NCBI GenBank assembly: GCA_002728135.1
Contig: PBVE01000002.1
Coordinates: 1-58,576, forward strand
Direction: 5' to 3'
Origin: Rhodospirillaceae bacterium
GTDB taxonomy: Bacteria > Pseudomonadota > Alphaproteobacteria > UBA828
DNA length: 58,576 nt
Below, piece after piece: positions 25,198 to 34,679 of the stretch (its first letter is position 1; each line of letters starts with the position of its first letter). The position numbers were made by a program, and so were the translations under genes. A model generated the notes under the pieces. That model saw only the letters and a program-made list of their open reading frames with translations. It did not search any database and had not been told where the DNA came from.

Positions 25198-26091
25198 ATG
25201 TTACGAATTACTTCTTCTGCCAATCGCCGGCTGAGCTTCATAATTATTGCAGGTGTAGCTGGGGCACTATTTGCAAGCTTTTCGAGTGAAGATTTTCTGT
25301 CAGCTCCATATCCACCTTTAATATTGGTACCTGAGGGGGAATTTGTATATGGATCTTCAAGAGAAGAACGTGAAATTGCTAAAGCCTTAGATAGTAATAA
25401 TGCCGCAAAAACAAATACTAAAAATTTTAGTGCTTATGATTCAGAACCAGCACGAAAGATAATTTATCTTGATAATTTTCTAATAATGTCAACACCAGTA
25501 ACAATTGAGCAATATGCAGCATTTATTGAGGATACCGATCACCCAGTTCCACAATTAAAAAATACTGGATCTAACGGCCATTTATCAGAACACACTTCAT
25601 CTGGGATTGTTAACTATAGCTGGAACAACAATATATCTCCTCAGGATCGCGGGAATCATCCTGTTGTAATGGTATCATGGAGCGATGCGGTCTCATATGC
25701 ATCATGGCTTTCAATAAAAACCGGAAGAAACTTTAGGCTGCCAACATCAAAAGAATGGGAAAAAGCGGCACGTGGTATCAATGGAGCATATTTCCCTTGG
25801 GGTATGTCCTATGACCCCAATCTCTTGAACAGTGGAGACTCAGGATTAAATGAAACTACCCCAGTAGGACAATATCCAAAAGGTGCAAGCTCATTTGGTC
25901 TCCTCGACGCGGCAGGGCAAGTATTTGAATGGACAAACACGAATTCAGGTAAAAACAAGTATATAATCAAGGGCGGATCATGGAAGAGTTATGGGTGTGG
26001 AGTATGCAGGCCTGCAGCTCAAAGGGCAGAAAACAAAGAAACTAGAAATATAATAACTGGGTTCAGACTGGTTGATATTGGGCCACATTAA
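25198..26091 (+). CDS. SUMF1/FGE-sulfatase-domain protein, membrane anchored
   Basis: A protein of about 297 residues with an N-terminal hydrophobic segment (LSFIIIAGVAGALFASF) followed by a formylglycine-generating-enzyme (FGE-sulfatase, C-type-lectin-like) domain. Family blocks seen: VPEGEFVYGSS, HPVVMVSWSDAVSYASWLS, FRLPTSKEWEKAARG, GQVFEWTN, IKGGSWKS and TGFRLV. In active FGEs two cysteines follow GGS(F/W); here the first of these positions looks like Ser, with Cys residues a few positions later (YGCGVC). It may therefore be a non-FGE member. GTG 25186 is an alternative start; neither has a clear SD. No sulfatase gene is present in the window. Confidence 0.75.
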   Translation: MLRITSSANRRLSFIIIAGVAGALFASFSSEDFLSAPYPPLILVPEGEFVYGSSREEREIAKALDSNNAAKTNTKNFSAYDSEPARKIIYLDNFLIMSTPVTIEQYAAFIEDTDHPVPQLKNTGSNGHLSEHTSSGIVNYSWNNNISPQDRGNHPVVMVSWSDAVSYASWLSIKTGRNFRLPTSKEWEKAARGINGAYFPWGMSYDPNLLNSGDSGLNETTPVGQYPKGASSFGLLDAAGQVFEWTNTNSGKNKYIIKGGSWKSYGCGVCRPAAQRAENKETRNIITGFRLVDIGPH

Positions 26092-26101
26092 ACAAAAATA
26101 A

Positions 26102-26129
26102 TGATATAAAATATTATTAGTTTATATCA
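26102..26129. repeat. Perfect AT-rich inverted repeat between genes
   Basis: TGATATAAA (26102-26110) is perfectly inverted as TTTATATCA (26121-26129), with a 10-nt spacer, in the 85 bp between the FGE-like gene and the AGPS-like gene. No T-tract follows, so it could be an operator half-site pair or a weak transcript hairpin. The function is unknown. Confidence 0.35.
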
Positions 26130-26176
26130 AGTAACCCTTAAATAGCTTAAAACAAATGTAGGAATAAGGAATAATT

Positions 26177-27781
26177 ATGACTCAAAGGCGATTAAAATTT
26201 TGGGGTTGGGGTTATGAAGACCAAACATTAACAGAAGATGATTCCTTAATGATAGTTAAGCGCCTGAATAAACTTACCGGGCTACAACCAAACTCTTACC
26301 TCTCACCACCAAGTCTATCTGAAATTAATTTGCCAAAACCTCGCTCATCAGTACCGAACCGTTTGTCTCATCTGGTAAGTCAAACAGATTATGATAGAGC
26401 ATCTCATACATACGGTAAATCTTATCCAGATTATATCAGAGCTTTTGCAAAAGATTTTTCATGCTGTCCTGATAGTGTTTGCTTTCCAGAAACAAATGAG
26501 AATATTCTCGAACTCCTTGAATGGGGATCAGAAATAAATGCTGCTATAATTCCCTTTGGATGTGGATCATCTGTGGTTGGCGGAATAGAACCAAGGGTTG
26601 GAGATAAATTCTCGTCTGTGATTACAATTGACATGCGAAAAATGAATCAGGTTCTAGAAATTGACAAAACTAGTAGAGCCGCACGCATACAGGCAGGTGC
26701 TTTGGGACCTCAACTCGAGGCAGGCCTTAAGAAAAGTGGTCTAACACTTCGACACTTCCCTCAAAGCTTTGAATTTTCTACCTTGGGTGGATGGATTGCT
26801 ACGCGTTCAGGCGGACATTTCGCAACTCTTTATCCACATATAGATGAATTAGTTGAATCGCTTGTTACTGTAACCCCTAAAGGAGTTATGGAAAGTAGAC
26901 GACTTCCAGGTTCAGGAGCAGGACCTAGCCCAGATCGTCTAATTATTGGATCCGAGGGGTCGTTAGGACTTATTACAGAAGCATGGATGCGCGTACACTC
27001 AAAACCAGAGTTTAGAAAGTCAGCTGTGGTAAGGTTTAAAAATATTGAGGCAGCAGGACAATCCATACGTTCTCTTTTGCAGGCTGGATTGTGGCCTAGC
27101 AATGCTCGTTTTGTTGATTCTGAAGAATGCCGTTTAGCGGGTGTAAATAAGGGAGATTATCATATGGTTGTCATTGGCTTTGAAAATTCAGAGCAACCTG
27201 TTGATACCCTTATGAATAAGGCATTGGAATGTATGGAAGATCATGGTGGAGTTTTTGGTATTGCAGGTGAGCGAGATAAAACCGCTGATATTTGGCGTAA
27301 TGCATTTATTTCTGCACCTTTCAAAAGAGAAGGATTAATTTCATACGGAATAATGCATGACACATTTGAAACAAGCATTACTTGGGATAAACTAAGTGAT
27401 TTCCATGAAAATATTAAGCTAGTAACCGAACAAGTTATTAAAGAAGTCACCGGCAAACCTGGACATGTTACCTGTAGGTTTACGCATGCATATACAGACG
27501 GAACTGCCCCATACTTTACTTTTCATGCAGAGACAAAACCTGGTCAAGAACTAGAGCAATGGAGAGAAATTAAAACTGCTGCAGGTGATGCATTGCTAAG
27601 TGCGGGAGGAACAATCACACACCATCATGCTGTTGGTCGGGATCATATGCCATGGTATGAAAGACAACGACCACAACTTTTTGGAGGTTCACTTAAAGCT
27701 GTAAAAAATTACCTAGACCCAGAATCAAGACTTAATCCAGGAGTCATTATACCTCTTGACAAAGAAAGTTCATTACCTTGA
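26177..27781 (+). CDS. FAD-binding oxidase of the alkyl-DHAP synthase (AGPS)/glycolate oxidase type
   Basis: A 534-residue flavoprotein of the VAO/PCMH family. The N-terminus (RRLKFWGWGYED) is typical of AGPS-like proteins. The FAD domain shows IIPFGCGSSVVGGIEP, LEAGLKKSGLTLRHFPQSFEFSTLGGW and GSEGSLGLITEAWMRV. The C-terminal FAD-oxidase half ends with GTITHHHAVGRDH, matching the His-rich active-site motif of alkyldihydroxyacetonephosphate synthase. An ether-lipid role is possible but not shown; many bacterial AGPS-like proteins are 2-hydroxyacid dehydrogenases. Its stop overlaps the TTG start of pdxA by 4 bp. Confidence 0.82.
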   Translation: MTQRRLKFWGWGYEDQTLTEDDSLMIVKRLNKLTGLQPNSYLSPPSLSEINLPKPRSSVPNRLSHLVSQTDYDRASHTYGKSYPDYIRAFAKDFSCCPDSVCFPETNENILELLEWGSEINAAIIPFGCGSSVVGGIEPRVGDKFSSVITIDMRKMNQVLEIDKTSRAARIQAGALGPQLEAGLKKSGLTLRHFPQSFEFSTLGGWIATRSGGHFATLYPHIDELVESLVTVTPKGVMESRRLPGSGAGPSPDRLIIGSEGSLGLITEAWMRVHSKPEFRKSAVVRFKNIEAAGQSIRSLLQAGLWPSNARFVDSEECRLAGVNKGDYHMVVIGFENSEQPVDTLMNKALECMEDHGGVFGIAGERDKTADIWRNAFISAPFKREGLISYGIMHDTFETSITWDKLSDFHENIKLVTEQVIKEVTGKPGHVTCRFTHAYTDGTAPYFTFHAETKPGQELEQWREIKTAAGDALLSAGGTITHHHAVGRDHMPWYERQRPQLFGGSLKAVKNYLDPESRLNPGVIIPLDKESSLP

Positions 27782-28782
27782 CAGATATTCCACCAATAGC
27801 AGTAACGATGGGGGAACCCGCAGGAATAGGTGGCGAGCTTTCCCTTAAGACTTGGCTATCAAGAGAGAATACACCAACCTTTTTTGTAATTGACGATTGT
27901 AAACGCCTATATGATCTTGCCAAAAGTTTGAGTCTAGAGGTCCCAGTCAAAGAAATAGATAATCCTGAAGAAGCTCCAAATCATTTTCAAAATGCACTTC
28001 CTGTAATTCATCAGGATCTCAGATCAGCAGTTGCTCCTGGTCAACCCAAGCATGATAATACAACATCTATCATAACCTCTATAACTAGAGCCGTTTCCTT
28101 TGCTTATAATGGAAGTGCAGCAGCCATTGTAACTAATCCTGTATCTAAATCCGTACTCTACGAGGCAAAATTCAAGTATCCTGGACAAACAGAATTCTTA
28201 GCTTCTCTTGTTAAAGGGGAAAAACAACCTGTACCAGTAATGATGTTAAGTTGCGAATATCTTAGGGTGGTTCCCATTACCATTCATATTCCATTATCAG
28301 AAGTCCCAGGTACTTTAACCTCTGATTGCATAATTAAAAAATGTGAGATTACTGAGTCAGGATTGAGGAAAGACTTTGGCATTAAAAGTCCTAAACTGAT
28401 TGTTGCTGGACTGAATCCACATGCAGGGGAAAATCAAGAATTAGGGATAGAAGAAGAGATCATAATACGTCCTGCAATTGAGGTACTAAAGAATTCTGGC
28501 ATTCAAGTTACTGGTCCCTATCCAGCCGACACATTGTTTCATAAAGACATAAGAGACAAATATGATGTGGCTATATGTATGTATCATGATCAAGCTTTAA
28601 TTCCCTTAAAGACCCTTGATTTTATGGGTGGTATAAATATTACACTAGGACTACCTTTTATCCGCACCTCGCCAGATCATGGAACTGCATTTGATATTGC
28701 AGGCAAAGGAATCGCTAACCCTTCTAGTCTCATTGCCTCTATAAAAGAAGCCGCTTACATGGCAAGAAATCGAGCATACTAA
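27778..28782 (+). CDS. pdxA: 4-hydroxythreonine-4-phosphate dehydrogenase
   Basis: A 334-residue PdxA-family enzyme of pyridoxal-5-phosphate synthesis, which oxidises 4-phosphohydroxy-L-threonine with NAD(P)+. Conserved features are TMGEPAGIGGEL, AGLNPHAGENQELG, GPYPADTLFH, MYHDQALIPLK and RTSPDHGTAFDIAGKG. The usual PGHTE motif reads PGQTE: Gln137 stands where His136 of the E. coli enzyme contacts substrate. The start is TTG 27778, inside the preceding gene's stop (TTGA), so translation is coupled. A PdxA2-like relative with altered substrate is an alternative. Confidence 0.85.
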   Translation: MTDIPPIAVTMGEPAGIGGELSLKTWLSRENTPTFFVIDDCKRLYDLAKSLSLEVPVKEIDNPEEAPNHFQNALPVIHQDLRSAVAPGQPKHDNTTSIITSITRAVSFAYNGSAAAIVTNPVSKSVLYEAKFKYPGQTEFLASLVKGEKQPVPVMMLSCEYLRVVPITIHIPLSEVPGTLTSDCIIKKCEITESGLRKDFGIKSPKLIVAGLNPHAGENQELGIEEEIIIRPAIEVLKNSGIQVTGPYPADTLFHKDIRDKYDVAICMYHDQALIPLKTLDFMGGINITLGLPFIRTSPDHGTAFDIAGKGIANPSSLIASIKEAAYMARNRAY

Positions 28783-28824
28783 AAATAACTCCTATGTTTA
28801 GTATCTTTTCTAAGGAAAATTCAG

Positions 28825-29064
28825 ATGAATGAAAAATTACAATTTGGAACAGAAGAGGCCATCAAAATTCAAAACTTTGCAGAACAAACACTTGAAGAAA
28901 TTGCAAGACGTGCAAATGAGGATGGAATGGATCAAATTGGATTACACTCTGCAATTTGCGTCTGCGCTGTAGGTTGGTTAAAAAATAATGTAGGACCAGA
29001 TCGTACAGTTGAAATGCTCAAACAATTATCAATAATTATAAAGGAAGAAAACAAGGATAAATAA
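28825..29064 (+). CDS. Small conserved-looking protein of unknown function
   Basis: A 79-residue acidic protein with no signal peptide and no family I recognise. It is predicted to be mostly helical (EEAIKIQNFAEQTLEEIARRANEDG, then HSAICVCAVGWLKNNVG and a final KQLSIIIKEE helix). AAGGA lies about 8 nt before ATG 28825, codon use is like its neighbours, and it fills the gap between pdxA and cysQ on the same strand, so it is likely real. Confidence 0.65.
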   Translation: MNEKLQFGTEEAIKIQNFAEQTLEEIARRANEDGMDQIGLHSAICVCAVGWLKNNVGPDRTVEMLKQLSIIIKEENKDK

Positions 29065-29152
29065 AAAATTATGAATTGCTTTATTTATATTACTTAAACA
29101 ATTAGACGACTTATTTAGTATTTAATTTTCATGATAAAAAATATTTAGATTA

Positions 29153-29953
29153 ATGATGAACACTGAAGAAAAACTTTCAGACTATATACTCAAAGCTCGC
29201 ATACTCGCTTTAAAAGCCGGTAAAGAAATTATGAAATTCTATTCAAATAATATTGAATTTCACCAAAAGCCTGACAAATCACCAATTACATTAGCAGATC
29301 GAGCCGCTGACAAAATAATTACTAATGGACTTAATAAATATTTTCCTAAAATACCAATTATATCAGAAGAAAGTGTGGAGAATATCTACCAACCCAAAGA
29401 AATTAACCTAGAAAATAAAATTTTTTGGCTTGTAGACCCGTTAGACGGGACTAAAGAATTTATTAATAAGAATGATGAATTTACAGTGAATATAGGTCTT
29501 ATTAAAAATGGCAAGCCTTGGATAGGAGTATTATATTTACCTGTGAAACGTATTTGCTACGTGGGAGAAGTTGGAGTTGGAGCAGCAAGCTGGTTAGACA
29601 ATGCTAAGCCTTGCCCAATTTCAGTTAGATCAGCTCCAAGTTCTGGCCCAGTAATTTTAGCTAGCAGATCTCATATTAATGATGAAACACAAAGGTGGAT
29701 AAATGATCTCAAACCCAGTTCCATTATAACAGCAGGCAGCGCTCTGAAGTTTGCTCTATTAGCTAGTGGAAATGCTGACATATACCCAAGATTTGGACCA
29801 ACCATGGAATGGGACACAGCAGCTGGTCATGCAATTTTGGAAGCAGCTGGTGGGTCATTATTTCAACCAAATAACAAACCCCTGATTTATGGTAAGCCCG
29901 GTTATAAAAATCCACATTTTATCGCTTGTGGAGCCACTAATGAAAAAAAATAA
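29153..29953 (+). CDS. cysQ: 3'(2'),5'-bisphosphate nucleotidase
   Basis: A 266-residue inositol-monophosphatase-superfamily enzyme that hydrolyses PAP to AMP and so recycles a by-product of sulfate assimilation. Metal-binding motifs are complete: IPIISEES, WLVDPLDGTKEFI and EWDTAAGHAIL. Length fits CysQ rather than ImpA/SuhB. ATG 29153 and ATG 29156 are tandem. It overlaps the start of the tsaC-like gene by 14 bp, implying co-expression. Confidence 0.88.
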   Translation: MMNTEEKLSDYILKARILALKAGKEIMKFYSNNIEFHQKPDKSPITLADRAADKIITNGLNKYFPKIPIISEESVENIYQPKEINLENKIFWLVDPLDGTKEFINKNDEFTVNIGLIKNGKPWIGVLYLPVKRICYVGEVGVGAASWLDNAKPCPISVRSAPSSGPVILASRSHINDETQRWINDLKPSSIITAGSALKFALLASGNADIYPRFGPTMEWDTAAGHAILEAAGGSLFQPNNKPLIYGKPGYKNPHFIACGATNEKK

Positions 29954-30584
29954 TTTATCAAAATTAAACATTTTTCCTGAAACAACAAACAATATCTCAC
30001 TTGCAGCAGAGATAGTTCGCCAAGGTGGAATAATAGCATGCCTGACTGATACTCTTTATGGGCTAGTTGCTGATGCAACTAATTCAAATTCTGTAACCAA
30101 AATATTCAGAATTAAGTCTCGTGGCGAAAATAAACCACTTCTAATTTTAGTCGATAATTTTGAGGTCGCATCAAAAGTTGCAATATTTAGTTGGCAAGCA
30201 AAGATAATTGCCGAAAAATTTTGGCCTGGACCATTAACACTTATACTGCCACGTCAAAATAGTTGTATGGTAGTTAAAGAAATAAACCCAGTGTCTGATA
30301 CGATTGCTATTAGGATTCCTGATAGAGCTAGAACTCTTGAACTAATAGACAAAATCTCTCTTCCTATTACTGCACCAAGTGCTAATTTAGATAGTAAGAA
30401 GCCCGCACAAAGTGCTGAGGAAATATTTAGAGCTTTTGGTTCAAATATAGATTTGATTCTTGACGCGGGCGTTTCAAAAAACTTAACACCATCAACTGTC
30501 GTCGACTTAACATCATCAAAACCAAAAATAATAAGGGAAGGGGTTATATTGGAGGGTCAGATAACTGAGGTAATTAAAAGATAA
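29940..30584 (+). CDS. tsaC: L-threonylcarbamoyladenylate synthase (Sua5/YciO/YrdC family)
   Basis: A 214-residue YrdC-domain protein that makes threonylcarbamoyl-AMP from Thr, bicarbonate and ATP for tRNA t6A37 modification. Key blocks are GGIIACLTDTLYGLVADA, IFRIKSRGENKPLLILV, KFWPGPLTLILPR, IAIRIPDR and PITAPSANLDSKKPAQS. I choose ATG 29940, within the end of cysQ, because the upstream open frame encodes residues foreign to the family. It is convergent with ureD, with an 8 bp gap. Confidence 0.88.
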   Translation: MKKNNLSKLNIFPETTNNISLAAEIVRQGGIIACLTDTLYGLVADATNSNSVTKIFRIKSRGENKPLLILVDNFEVASKVAIFSWQAKIIAEKFWPGPLTLILPRQNSCMVVKEINPVSDTIAIRIPDRARTLELIDKISLPITAPSANLDSKKPAQSAEEIFRAFGSNIDLILDAGVSKNLTPSTVVDLTSSKPKIIREGVILEGQITEVIKR

Positions 30585-30592
30585 AATTAAAC

Positions 30593-31483
30593 TTATTTTC
30601 TCCACCGCAAAGTATTTTCACGGCCTACGAGGAAGAGACGTGCTCTCAACCATTGGCTCTCCAATGCTGTCCTAACACTCCCACCATCTGAACCTAAAAT
30701 TCTAACTACAACCCCAATTTCAGAAGGCAAAATAGAGACTCCACCGTATATACCATTGAATAACCCCAACTCCCCCCTGCATGTGTTAGCAAGTTGGTCA
30801 AGGTCACATCCCGGTGAAATAATATAGATAGATCCTTGAACTCTATATTTATTCCATGCGGATAATCCTGCTGAGGAATCTAAACCACTCCACTGAGAAT
30901 CTCTTACCATCAAGTTTGAACTATCTAAATCTTTAATATTAATCGTTTGCCGAAATGAACTAAAAGAAGGATGAATCTCTTTAGATTTGTTAAAAGTTTC
31001 TCTGGGCTCATGCCATAAAGCAGAGTCAGTAATTACAAGTGTGCCTCCTCTGGCAATTGATATATCTAAATTACTTTCAAGTCGTGATTCTGGAAACAAA
31101 ATCAGAGCATCATTAATAAATTCTGCGTAAGCATTTTTTTGAACCTTTATAGAAATAGAAAATGTTGCAGAGTCATCACCCTCCATACTATGTACTTTTG
31201 TAGCTGACTGACTTGTAACGTGAGTGCAAGAATCCTCACCAAAGTGCATAGATAATTTTAAACGATCATCATGATAAATTCCACCAGAAGTAGATTGTAG
31301 AATTAGTGTTGCAAGTTCAGGCCAAGAGACATCTAGATGAACTGGTTTTGTTATATGGAATGGATATTGAACAAATTGATGTGCGAGTCGAGTTTGCCCA
31401 TCAGAACTTTTGTTGAAGTTTAGCTCTGCCTTCTGCCAACCATCAGCTCCTCGCAACGAAGCTGCAGGAGAGGTAACTCTCAC
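30593..31483 (-). CDS. ureD: Urease accessory protein UreD
   Basis: A 296-residue UreD, the scaffold that binds apo-urease with UreF and UreG and channels nickel to the active site. Family features are the [23 protein letters not shown] start, [16 protein letters not shown] (the usual 'L. .pGGl..gD' block), a TSQSATKVH segment and an LFPESRL block. It starts at GTG 31483 in a GTGA overlap with the ureG stop, with GGAGG 4 nt upstream. It is the last gene of the operon. Confidence 0.9.
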   Translation of the reverse strand: MRVTSPAASLRGADGWQKAELNFNKSSDGQTRLAHQFVQYPFHITKPVHLDVSWPELATLILQSTSGGIYHDDRLKLSMHFGEDSCTHVTSQSATKVHSMEGDDSATFSISIKVQKNAYAEFINDALILFPESRLESNLDISIARGGTLVITDSALWHEPRETFNKSKEIHPSFSSFRQTINIKDLDSSNLMVRDSQWSGLDSSAGLSAWNKYRVQGSIYIISPGCDLDQLANTCRGELGLFNGIYGGVSILPSEIGVVVRILGSDGGSVRTALESQWLRARLFLVGRENTLRWRK

Positions 31484-32115
31484 GTATCCTCCAATAATGC
31501 ATGACGCCTGATGGCATTAAGCACATCTTCTATTCCTTCCCCGGAGCGACAATTTGTGTAGGCTACAGGAGATGAACCGCGGATCTCTTCTGCCTCTTCT
31601 TTCAAGGTTTCTAGGTCTACCCCGACATGTGGAGCAATATCAACCTTGTTTATTACTAGGAGGTCACATTGCAAGACACCTGGCCCTCTTTTCCTTGGTA
31701 TATCATTTCCAGCACCTACATCAATTACAAACATCCACCAATCGACTAGGTCAAGTGAAAATGTAGAAGCAAGATTATCCCCACCAGACTCTAATATAAC
31801 TAAACTCAAAGATGGAAATTTTTGTTCTAAAATATCAACTGCTTCAATATTTAAGGTTGGATCCTCCCGAATGACAGTATGAGGACAAGCTCCACACTCC
31901 ACTCCAATGATATGATCAGGCTCTACTAAACCACCAGCTTTAAGTCGATTAGCATCTTCACGGGTTACTAAATCATTAGTAACAATTCCTACCTCAATGC
32001 CTGAATTTAGGAATTTTGGAATTAATGACTCAATTAATGCAGTTTTACCTGAACCAACAGGGCCACCTATACCTATCCTAGCTGGCCCAGGACTTGACTC
32101 CCGAGAAAAAGTCAA
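31480..32115 (-). CDS. ureG: Urease accessory GTPase UreG
   Basis: A SIMIBI-class GTPase of about 211 residues that delivers Ni2+ to urease. Seen: P-loop [15 protein letters not shown], the nickel-binding Cys-Pro-His in [27 protein letters not shown] and VINKVD. Start: AGGAGG runs directly into a GTG at 32124, too close to be used, whereas TTG 32115 (giving MTFSRESS) has an 8-nt spacing, so TTG is my choice. A 74 bp gap separates it from ureC. Confidence 0.92.
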   Translation of the reverse strand: MTFSRESSPGPARIGIGGPVGSGKTALIESLIPKFLNSGIEVGIVTNDLVTREDANRLKAGGLVEPDHIIGVECGACPHTVIREDPTLNIEAVDILEQKFPSLSLVILESGGDNLASTFSLDLVDWWMFVIDVGAGNDIPRKRGPGVLQCDLLVINKVDIAPHVGVDLETLKEEAEEIRGSSPVAYTNCRSGEGIEDVLNAIRRHALLEDT

Positions 32116-32198
32116 TTTACTCACCTCCTATATAAATTTGACTTCTATAATATAAGTAAAAAAACATAGAAAACTCATCTCAGATCTAATCAAGAGCC

Positions 32199-33911
32199 TC
32201 ATCTAAGCATATAACGTTGAGCTAAAGGAAGATTATCCGCTGGTTGACAAGTAGCCAGTTCTCCATCCACAAAAACTTCAAATGTCTCTGGATTTACTCT
32301 GACCTCAGGACAAGCTTCATTATACAACATATTCTTTTTGCTAAGCGTTCTTGTACCCTTAACAGCCTCAATTCGTTTACTAATGCTAAGCTTGTCACGC
32401 AAACCTGAATCAACAGCCGCCTGTGATACAAATGATATTGATAACCCTTGTTTAGCCCTACCAAATGCTCCCCATTGCGGACGCATTGCCAATGGTTCAC
32501 AGGTCATTAATGATGCTGCTGAGTCACCCATCGCCGCCCATACAATAAAACCCCCTTTTATGATGAGCTCAGGCTTGATACCAAAAAATTCGGGTTTCCA
32601 TAATACAATGTCTGCTAGTTTTCCTTTTTCTAAGCTACCAATCCAATCATCCATTCCAAAAGTTCTGGCTGCATTTATAGTATATTTAGAAATATATCTT
32701 TTGATCCTTTCGTTATCGCCTAATTCAGTTTTTTCTTCATCCAATCTACCTCGCTGATTACGCATTTTTGAGGCAAGTTGCCATGTTCTGCAGATTACCT
32801 CGTTAATCCGACCCATCCCTTGGCTATCCGACCCAAGCATTGAAATAGCACCCAAGTCATGTAAAACATCTTCGGCAGCTATAGTCTCAGCTCTAATCCG
32901 ACTTTCTGCAAAAGCAACGTCCTCAGGGACTGCAGGATTCAAATGATGGCAAACCATAATCATATCTAGGTGTTCATCGAAAGTATTTCGTGTAAATGGA
33001 TTAGTTGGGTTTGTAGATGAAGGAAGGCAATTTGGCTGACCTGTGATGCTGATAATGTCTGGAGCGTGTCCTCCACCAGCACCCTCAGCATGATACATAT
33101 GGATGGTACGACCATTAATTGCAGCAAGAGTATCCTCTACAAAACCACTTTCATTTAAAGTATCTGTGTGTAGCTGGACCTGGAAATCCATCTCATCTGC
33201 TACACTTAAACAAGTATCGATTGCCGCAGGCATAGCACCCCAATCTTCATGGATTTTAAGCCCACATGCACCACCTTCTATCTGATCGATTAGCGATAGA
33301 GGTTTAGAAGAGTTTCCTCTTCCCAGAAAACCAAAGTTTATAGGCCATTCTTCTGATGCCTCTAACATTCGCTGAACATTCCAGGCACCACCACAGTCTA
33401 TTCCTACTGTTATTGGACCAAGCGAACCGCCTATCATAGTTGTTAGACCCGAGGAAAGGGCATGTTCACATAATTGTGCACTATCAAAATGTACATGGAC
33501 ATCAATACCTCCTGGCGTAGCAATAAGACCCTCAGCGTCACGAACTGTAGTTGCTGCTGCACATAATAAATCTGGATCTACTCCATCCATAATCGCTGGA
33601 TTTCCTGCTTTTCCTACCCCTGCAATTACTCCCTCCTTAATTCCAATATCGCCTTTTACCACCCCATGAACAGGGTCAATAATCACAGCGTTGGAAATTA
33701 GCATATCTAAGGAACCTCCTGCACTATCTAGTCCAGCTACCAACCCAATCCCGTCTCTTAAAGTTTTGCCACCACCATGTAAACTCTCATCACCATAGGT
33801 TCCATAATCTTTTTCTATCTCAGCTAAAAGAGAAGTGTCGCCCAATCGCACACAATCACCTGTTGTTGGACCATACAATGCCGCATAGTGGGCACGACTC
33901 ATCTTCACCAT
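32199..33911 (-). CDS. ureC: Urease subunit alpha
   Basis: A 570-residue catalytic subunit of urease (urea to ammonia and carbamate). All active-site residues appear intact: the nickel-binding His pair in GIDVHVHFD, the Lys to be carbamylated in GLKIHEDWG, the substrate His in IHMYHAEG, the flap Cys and His in MVCHHLNP, and the metal-binding Asp in [12 protein letters not shown] 33902 is an alternative start giving MSRAHYA. It is 4 bp downstream of ureAB. Cytoplasmic. Confidence 0.96.
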   Translation of the reverse strand: MVKMSRAHYAALYGPTTGDCVRLGDTSLLAEIEKDYGTYGDESLHGGGKTLRDGIGLVAGLDSAGGSLDMLISNAVIIDPVHGVVKGDIGIKEGVIAGVGKAGNPAIMDGVDPDLLCAAATTVRDAEGLIATPGGIDVHVHFDSAQLCEHALSSGLTTMIGGSLGPITVGIDCGGAWNVQRMLEASEEWPINFGFLGRGNSSKPLSLIDQIEGGACGLKIHEDWGAMPAAIDTCLSVADEMDFQVQLHTDTLNESGFVEDTLAAINGRTIHMYHAEGAGGGHAPDIISITGQPNCLPSSTNPTNPFTRNTFDEHLDMIMVCHHLNPAVPEDVAFAESRIRAETIAAEDVLHDLGAISMLGSDSQGMGRINEVICRTWQLASKMRNQRGRLDEEKTELGDNERIKRYISKYTINAARTFGMDDWIGSLEKGKLADIVLWKPEFFGIKPELIIKGGFIVWAAMGDSAASLMTCEPLAMRPQWGAFGRAKQGLSISFVSQAAVDSGLRDKLSISKRIEAVKGTRTLSKKNMLYNEACPEVRVNPETFEVFVDGELATCQPADNLPLAQRYMLR

Positions 33912-33915
33912 ATTC

Positions 33916-34644
33916 CTAAGCCCCCTTAAAACCGCGCTTACGAGCTAATTCAAGTGCTTTTTTCCTAATTTCTTCAGAATTTAGAGAACCATTTGTTAGA
34001 TTATTTAACCCAAAAAGCTCTCCTGAACCACCAAAACTAACTAAATCGACTTCTTTACTTTCTCCTGGCTCAAATCTTACAGCAGTTCCAGCCGGTATAT
34101 CCAAATGCATTCCAAAGCTTGCTTCCCTGTTAAAATCAAGGGCTTTATTCACTTCAAAAAAATGATAATGGCTACCAATTTGGATCGGTCTATCGCCAGT
34201 ATTTGTTACGTTCACAGATCGCTTTTCCCTTCCAACATTTAATTCAACATCACCTTTTGCAGGAATTATTTCACCAGGTCTGACTTCATCCAAGGGATTT
34301 GCCTGTGATACTCCATCATTACTTTTTTCCTGTATCGGATTTTCACGGATTGGTTCATGTATTGTAACTAATTTTGTACCATCAGGAAAAGTGCCTTCAA
34401 CTTGGATCATATTCATCATTTTAGGCACACCTGGCATCACATCTTCACTTGTCAGAATTGTAGAACCAAAAGAAATAAGTTCTGCAACACTCCTTCCCTC
34501 TCTTGCTCCTTCTAAGATTTCATCACTTATCAGTGCTACTGACTCTGGGTGATTTAGTAATAACCCCTTCGCCCGCCTTTTTCGGGCAAGCTCTGCAGCT
34601 GTATAAATTACTAGACGCTCCATTTCAGTTGGCGTTAACAGCAT
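33916..34644 (-). CDS. ureAB: Urease gamma/beta fusion subunit
   Basis: A 242-residue natural fusion of the urease gamma subunit (1 to about 100, [25 protein letters not shown] through [16 protein letters not shown]) and beta subunit (about 125-225, [18 protein letters not shown] and [15 protein letters not shown]). Separate UreA and UreB are the commoner state; fused forms occur in Helicobacter and scattered proteobacteria. A polar linker of about 25 residues joins the halves. GGGGAG lies 7 nt before ATG 34644. It is translated just ahead of ureC. Confidence 0.93.
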   Translation of the reverse strand: MLLTPTEMERLVIYTAAELARKRRAKGLLLNHPESVALISDEILEGAREGRSVAELISFGSTILTSEDVMPGVPKMMNMIQVEGTFPDGTKLVTIHEPIRENPIQEKSNDGVSQANPLDEVRPGEIIPAKGDVELNVGREKRSVNVTNTGDRPIQIGSHYHFFEVNKALDFNREASFGMHLDIPAGTAVRFEPGESKEVDLVSFGGSGELFGLNNLTNGSLNSEEIRKKALELARKRGFKGA

Positions 34645-34679
34645 ATTTATCTCCCCTATTTACTTGGAGTTATTTTGTA

